Assembly (NCBI GenBank): GCA_951799445.1
Contig: OX637296.1
Span: forward strand, 23,994,001 to 24,058,000
Direction of reading: 5' to 3'
From: Pseudisothecium myosuroides
Taxonomy: Eukaryota; Streptophyta; Bryopsida; Hypnales; Lembophyllaceae
DNA length: 64,000 nt
A model generated the notes under the pieces. That model ran no database searches. It saw nothing but the letters and a program-made list of their open reading frames with translations, and had not been told where the DNA came from. This document shows, piece after piece, positions 59,715 through 64,000 of the stretch (position 1 is its first letter; each line of letters opens with the position of its first letter). Both the position numbers and the translations under genes were made by a program.

Positions 59715-61484
59715 CTCCCTCTGTCCTACTAAAAAGCTCTAAATTTGACACATTTCCTATACCACTAAAAAGCTCCATTTTTGAACTTGACCGTTGGGGA
59801 AGCATTAACTGTGCTAATTTTGACCATTGAGCACTAGTTTGCCTTGCTGAACAACCTTGTTTGGGCAAGCATTGCGATCGGGTAGCATTCCTCTTCTTGT
59901 AATCTTTGCTTTGCTCATATGCGGCGCTCTGTATTTGTTGCTCCCGTTGTGCTTGATTGTCTCAACCATGCAACGGTGCAAGGTGAGAAAGATGTTGTTT
60001 AATTTGTCAACTTCAAGGTCCTTGAACGCCTTGATTGTTGCAGCAATGAGATCATCTATAGTCTTCTGTTCAATCTGTTGTTGGAGCGACTGGATACTGT
60101 TGAAGAACCCTAGATCTAGTGCATTCATGTCTGGGTTGTTTGTAGGCTAGAATTTGAATGAGATGTCGAACCCATCTTTCTTCAAATCATTGATTAACTC
60201 AGCTTCGTTCGGGTGTGGCCTTGCATTGTCGAACTGCATGTAGATCGAGTTGCTAGTCTTGCTTGCCCAATTTCTAGGCCACTTCTCTCGGATGGCCGGC
60301 AACACGTTGTTCTGTAGCATGGTCTTGATTTGTAGCTTGTCCACCAATTGAATACACTTCGTTTCTATCGTGCCTCTCAGACGATTCCTACTACTGCGTT
60401 GCGCTAGCTCTTAGAAGGCAAATGGCCAAATGCCAATCTTGCCATCAAAAAGGCGATTGGAATGCGTGTTATGCCGTGGTCAAGCAACAGCCGCCATGGA
60501 CATCACCTTCGTGATGAACCGTTTGTTCTTGGTGGTGTGATGAGGTGCCTCCTCACCATTTGCTAGGTAGAAACGTTTCACATTCTTCGTGATATAGAAC
60601 CACTTCTCGTCCAAGTGGATGTCGTTCATCATGAATTCGAATTGCCCTAGCTGGTCCAAATGCGACAGGCAGTACTGAATGCGCTCAATCTTGTTATGAT
60701 CCGTCAAGTATGGCTTGATTGCATTTGAATGAGGTTTGATCAACTTGTTGTCCGTGATGAGGAGGTGGACTTTGGACGCATTCATGTTCAGATGCGCTGC
60801 TAGCGATCGAACATTTTGGCGATTTGTAAGTGGGATAACCTTCACAGCTTCTAGGTCCAATGATCGCTTCTTCCTCCCAACTCAACCATGCTTGTGTGCC
60901 GATACATTTGCTACGAGGTTTCCTGCTGCCAAAGACTCTTGTCTGAGCTTGAAAATGTTGCGGACCGCTCTTGGAGCCACATCAAATTGCAAACTGACCT
61001 CACGCACCGCACTTGGGATGAGCTTGTTTTGATCATGAGCACTCCATTTGGACAACAAGACCTCTCATATTGCTCTACGTTGGTTGTTCGTCAAATTGGG
61101 CTTCCGCATTCGATCTACTACGCAGCCACCGACAATGTTGCAGTCGACAAGGCCACCTTCGAGCACCTCAGGGTCACCTCTCCCAAGCGCCTGAACGCAT
61201 TCAGTACCAAGTTCCACTACTGCTCCCGTATCTTGTTCATGAAGGTCCATTTCAAAAATCGTTTACGAAGAATGCATCAGCAGCAATTGAAATTCATGCT
61301 TAAAAATGAAACTTTTGATGTAGATTTTGGCGCCAAAACAGAGGTGACTAAGCGGGAAAATTTTGAACAAACCTAGCACATGCACTAATGGTGTCTCACT
61401 GCATGAATCACAATACACAAACCACAAATACAGATAATTCTTTGTGAAGAAGATTTTAGGAGCTTTTTAGTGGGACAGAGGGAG
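59715..61484 (-). mobile_element. plant mariner-like element, full length, 1770 bp
   Basis: It is flanked by TA at 59713-59714 and 61485-61486. The ends are CTCCCTCTGTCCTACTAAAA and, inverted, CTCCCTCTGTCCCACTAAAA, identical over ~26 bases except two. CTCCCTC(C/T)GTCC is the classic start of plant mariner and Stowaway termini. It encodes a decayed transposase on the minus strand. Confidence 0.95.
59814..61250 (-). pseudogene. mariner transposase (plant DD39D type), five stops, no frameshift
   Basis: One frame runs through 478 codons. Near the N-terminus are LTNNQRRAI and a helix-turn-helix region (VREVSLQFDVAPRAVRNIF). The catalytic triad is present: IHLDEKWFY (Asp at 60609), FDNARPH (Asp at 60228) and NALDLGFF (Asp at 60114). 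The last two aspartates are separated by 37 residues, two fewer than usual for the plant group. Stops are TGA 61065, TGA 60882, TGA 60480, TAA 60411 and TAG 60147. Those at 60882 (KHG*VGRKK), 60480 (AVA*PRH) and 60147 (FKF*PTNNPD) fit CGA or CAG changed to a stop by C to T. The element could not make active protein. Confidence 0.92.
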
Positions 61485-61489
61485 TAACC

Positions 61490-61690
61490 TATAACTAGTG
61501 TGCCTTGTGTCGTTGCCACAATTGAAATAAAAGTAAAAGTAATTTTCTAATTATTAATTTATAAAAAATTTGAAATTCAATAATTTTCTTGTCGTAGGTC
61601 CAAACGCCTTCCTCACAGAGGGCTTTCCGACGATACTAAAAACGCCACCGGGAGGGATGCATACTCTAGAAGATTTCAACAAGAAGAAGT
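61490..61690. repeat. dispersed repeat (TAGTGTGCC family), copy right of the mariner
   Basis: ACTAGTGTGCCTTGTGTCG, TTGCCACAATTG, then GGTCCAAACGCC and AGAGGGCTTTCCGACG match the copy at 59460-59690. The mariner therefore sits between two tandem copies. Confidence 0.6.
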
Positions 61691-63805
61691 AACAAATTGA
61701 CCAAGCCCTATCATTTACTCTAAAGGCGAGACTCCCACCAACGACAAAGATTTTTGTTTTCCTTATCAAACAAAATGATTGTGTTTAGACCAAGCTACGG
61801 ATACTAGTAAAAATTGGACCATAGACCTCATAGGTCCAACAACTTAAATAAGCACAATCATTTTGGAGCATAGACTTTCATATTTGGTTGCGTACACCTT
61901 GTGTAAATGAATATCTAGGTGTTTGTGACCATTTCTGATTTAAATGACAATGTTGCATTTAAAATAGCGTTGAATATAGGTGTACATACTTTAAGCCACA
62001 ACCAAATTGTGGTAAAATAATTAAGCCTCTAGTGAATAGTTTTAAACCTTTTGAAGATGATCAAAACATACACATGTTTGACACTTTAAGTTGACTTTGA
62101 AAGGTCATAAAAGGTACAAGAATTTTATAAAAAAATGCAACTTGTTTTGAAAAAATTTAGAAATTTAGTATTTGTCTACAAGTAAAAACAATCTCGCTAA
62201 TTATAGATTTGACTTCTTCTATTTCATCACCTTAAGTGCATAGTTTGAGATGGAAAATTAGCGATGCATGACTAAGCTTTTGGAAAATTATAAATATTGT
62301 GGTTTCAAAAATGATGTAGTAAAGACACACGGCTATGCTACAAGAGGCTATATCATTCAGCATAACTTGCTTTTTGAGTGAATCCTAATCAAAGAGGTAG
62401 AAGAGAAATAATTCCAACCGTTTTAAACAGATTGGTGTAAATTAAGAGTTTTTTATATTGTATTTGACATGTATTTTCAAGAATTTGTCACATGTAGCTT
62501 TTGCTTAGGCAAAGCCTCCTTTCCTTTGGTCTAGAGGCAACAAACTTTTCTTTCTTTCTCTTAATACAATGGTTTCCATTTGTTATCAAAAAATTTAAAA
62601 AAATTTAAAAAATAAGTTGGTGTCGACAAGAGACTAGATGTTTGATATAGTTCAATTATGGTCCTATCATGCACATGATTGGCATATAAAAATCATAATA
62701 GATGGGGCAATAGCTAAAAGCTACTAAAGGCTACCATAATGGTGGACACATGAGTTCTTCTTGATGGTTTTTATACTAACCCCTCATGTGGATGTTTTTC
62801 GGGTTGTTCAAGTCCATCAATGTGCTATATGCTTCAATTCCATCTATTGTGCCATCGTCTCCAACAAAAGCCGTTGTGCATATTGCTGCCTTTTGACTAT
62901 ATGATACCACAAGTTCATTGCAATTATTATGTATGTCAATCCAAAGCTTAAACCAAATTAATTGGCCTCAACAAGTACCATTTTTATTGTGAGATGCCCT
63001 AGCTGAAACATCGTTTTCAATAGAGGTACAATATAGAACAACTAAGGAAAATATGGCTATTACCAAGCAAATTTGCTATCTAGTTACCTTAGAGATGCTA
63101 TTTGTCAATTCACATAGTTTTCAGACATTAGATGGGATTCGGGGATCTTGGAGGGCTGCGAGTTTCCCTGCGTTTCCAGACTGCAAGAACGCTACGGAAA
63201 CGTGCTACAGCAGCTAGCCGATGTGTCACAGCGATTGCCACATCATTTTTGGAATAATTAATTACTTAACTTTAATTTTTTTTTCTCAAAATGATATTGA
63301 AAAAAAAATTAACAAATATTTTCTGACAGCTTGTTGTTGTTCATAGAATCAGGCTAGATTAGAGAACGCCCCTGAAACAGCCCTCACAGACCCCAAAAAA
63401 CTTCTAATGGATTGAGAAGTTTGAAATAAGACATTTGTAAGTAGAATCAAGACATTCTAACAAGAAATGAATTTTATATAATTTTCCAAAGTTTGTTGGG
63501 ACTAAATTGGTAAAGTATAGGTACAGTGACTCCCAAAAGTAGTTGGCCACCCTAAAAATCGCTCTCAAAAATTGAGAAATTGGAATTATGAAGTGAAATT
63601 TAGACATATTGTTGTACAAAAGGAATTATACCCTCATGTATAATTTTACTTCAAATGGACTATATTTAGACCTATTATTAATTGAATGAAATTTCTATGG
63701 AATTTTTTTTTTGTGAGAAGTTCCATTTCTTTTTATAGGATGAATGTACATCTTGACTAGAATCACATGCTACAAGTTTCATGAATTTTGGATTTTTATT
63801 GATTG
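61691..63805. other. gene-free region
   Basis: AT-rich, with no recognisable coding region. A GC-richer patch at 63130-63235 has no identifiable frame. Confidence 0.5.
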
Positions 63806-64000
63806 AGATCTAATTGACTAAAATTTGACCCCAAAATTTTGATTTTTTAATTTTTCACTTCATAAATTGCGAAAAAATTAAATAAAAACTAAAAATAACA
63901 TTCAATAATTATGTATATCAAAAACATATTTTTTCGCAATTTATGAAGTGAAAAATTAAAAAATCAAAATTTTGGGGTTAAATTTCAGTCAATTAGATCT
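63806..64000. repeat. large inverted repeat, 73-bp arms, at the window edge
   Basis: Arms are 63806-63878 (AGATCTAATTGACTAAAATT to GCGAAAAAAT) and 63928-64000 (complement), 71 of 73 matching, around a 49-base loop. The right arm reaches the last base of the window. Likely a fold-back element or hairpin MITE; no target duplication can be seen from here. Confidence 0.85.

Noticed and set aside
60888..61376. 162-codon plus-strand open frame
   Set aside because: It is antisense to the mariner transposase, whose motifs and triad are on the minus strand.

Overview
The window is nuclear DNA of a land plant: AT-rich, with spliced genes and many DNA transposons. It carries plant-type protein families: an F-box/kelch-like tandem family, the beta subunit of PPi-dependent phosphofructokinase, pectin methylesterase, the splicing helicase PRP16, a TVP15-like Golgi protein, and hAT and plant mariner transposases. 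I cannot fix the species. The style of F-box family expansion would suit a seed-free plant, but that is weak inference.

Layout. 1-4.4 kb is gene-free with small tandem repeats. 4.4-17.7 kb is a graveyard of non-autonomous elements that share TTAA target duplications and CCCCTAAAGG-like ends. One of them is a three-level nest at 10.4-12.7 kb. A decayed, intron-containing PRP16 pseudogene lies at 5.7-8.5 kb and a pectin methylesterase fragment at 17.8 kb. 18.3-32.5 kb is a tandem array of three ~4.8 kb units. Each unit has an intact intronless F-box gene on the minus strand, a TTAA mini-element just after its stop codon, and (units 1 and 2) a broken PFP-beta fragment upstream on the plus strand. 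A fourth F-box gene at 43.8-45.1 kb lies between two copies of a ~4 kb segment (A, 34.2-43.7 kb; B, 46.2-50.1 kb). A complete but decayed 4.9 kb hAT transposon sits inside segment A only. 50.2-51.8 kb may hold an unrecognised gene. 54.9-58.3 kb holds an intact six-exon gene for a four-span TVP15/COPI-associated-type membrane protein of 246 residues. 59.7-61.5 kb is a full-length decayed plant mariner element. The window ends in a 73-bp-armed inverted repeat.

Five genes look intact: four F-box genes and the TVP15-like gene. The F-box proteins would be substrate receptors of SCF ubiquitin ligases. The TVP15-like protein belongs to Golgi membrane traffic. Because the F-box units are paralogous, many insertions can be read against an empty site inside this same window. 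That gives direct target-site evidence for the hAT element, for the TTAA family, for a second element family with 4-bp target duplications, and for a retroposed fragment with a 15-bp duplication. I did not recognise a new multi-gene system. The most distinctive content is the TTAA-targeting element family and its nesting history.
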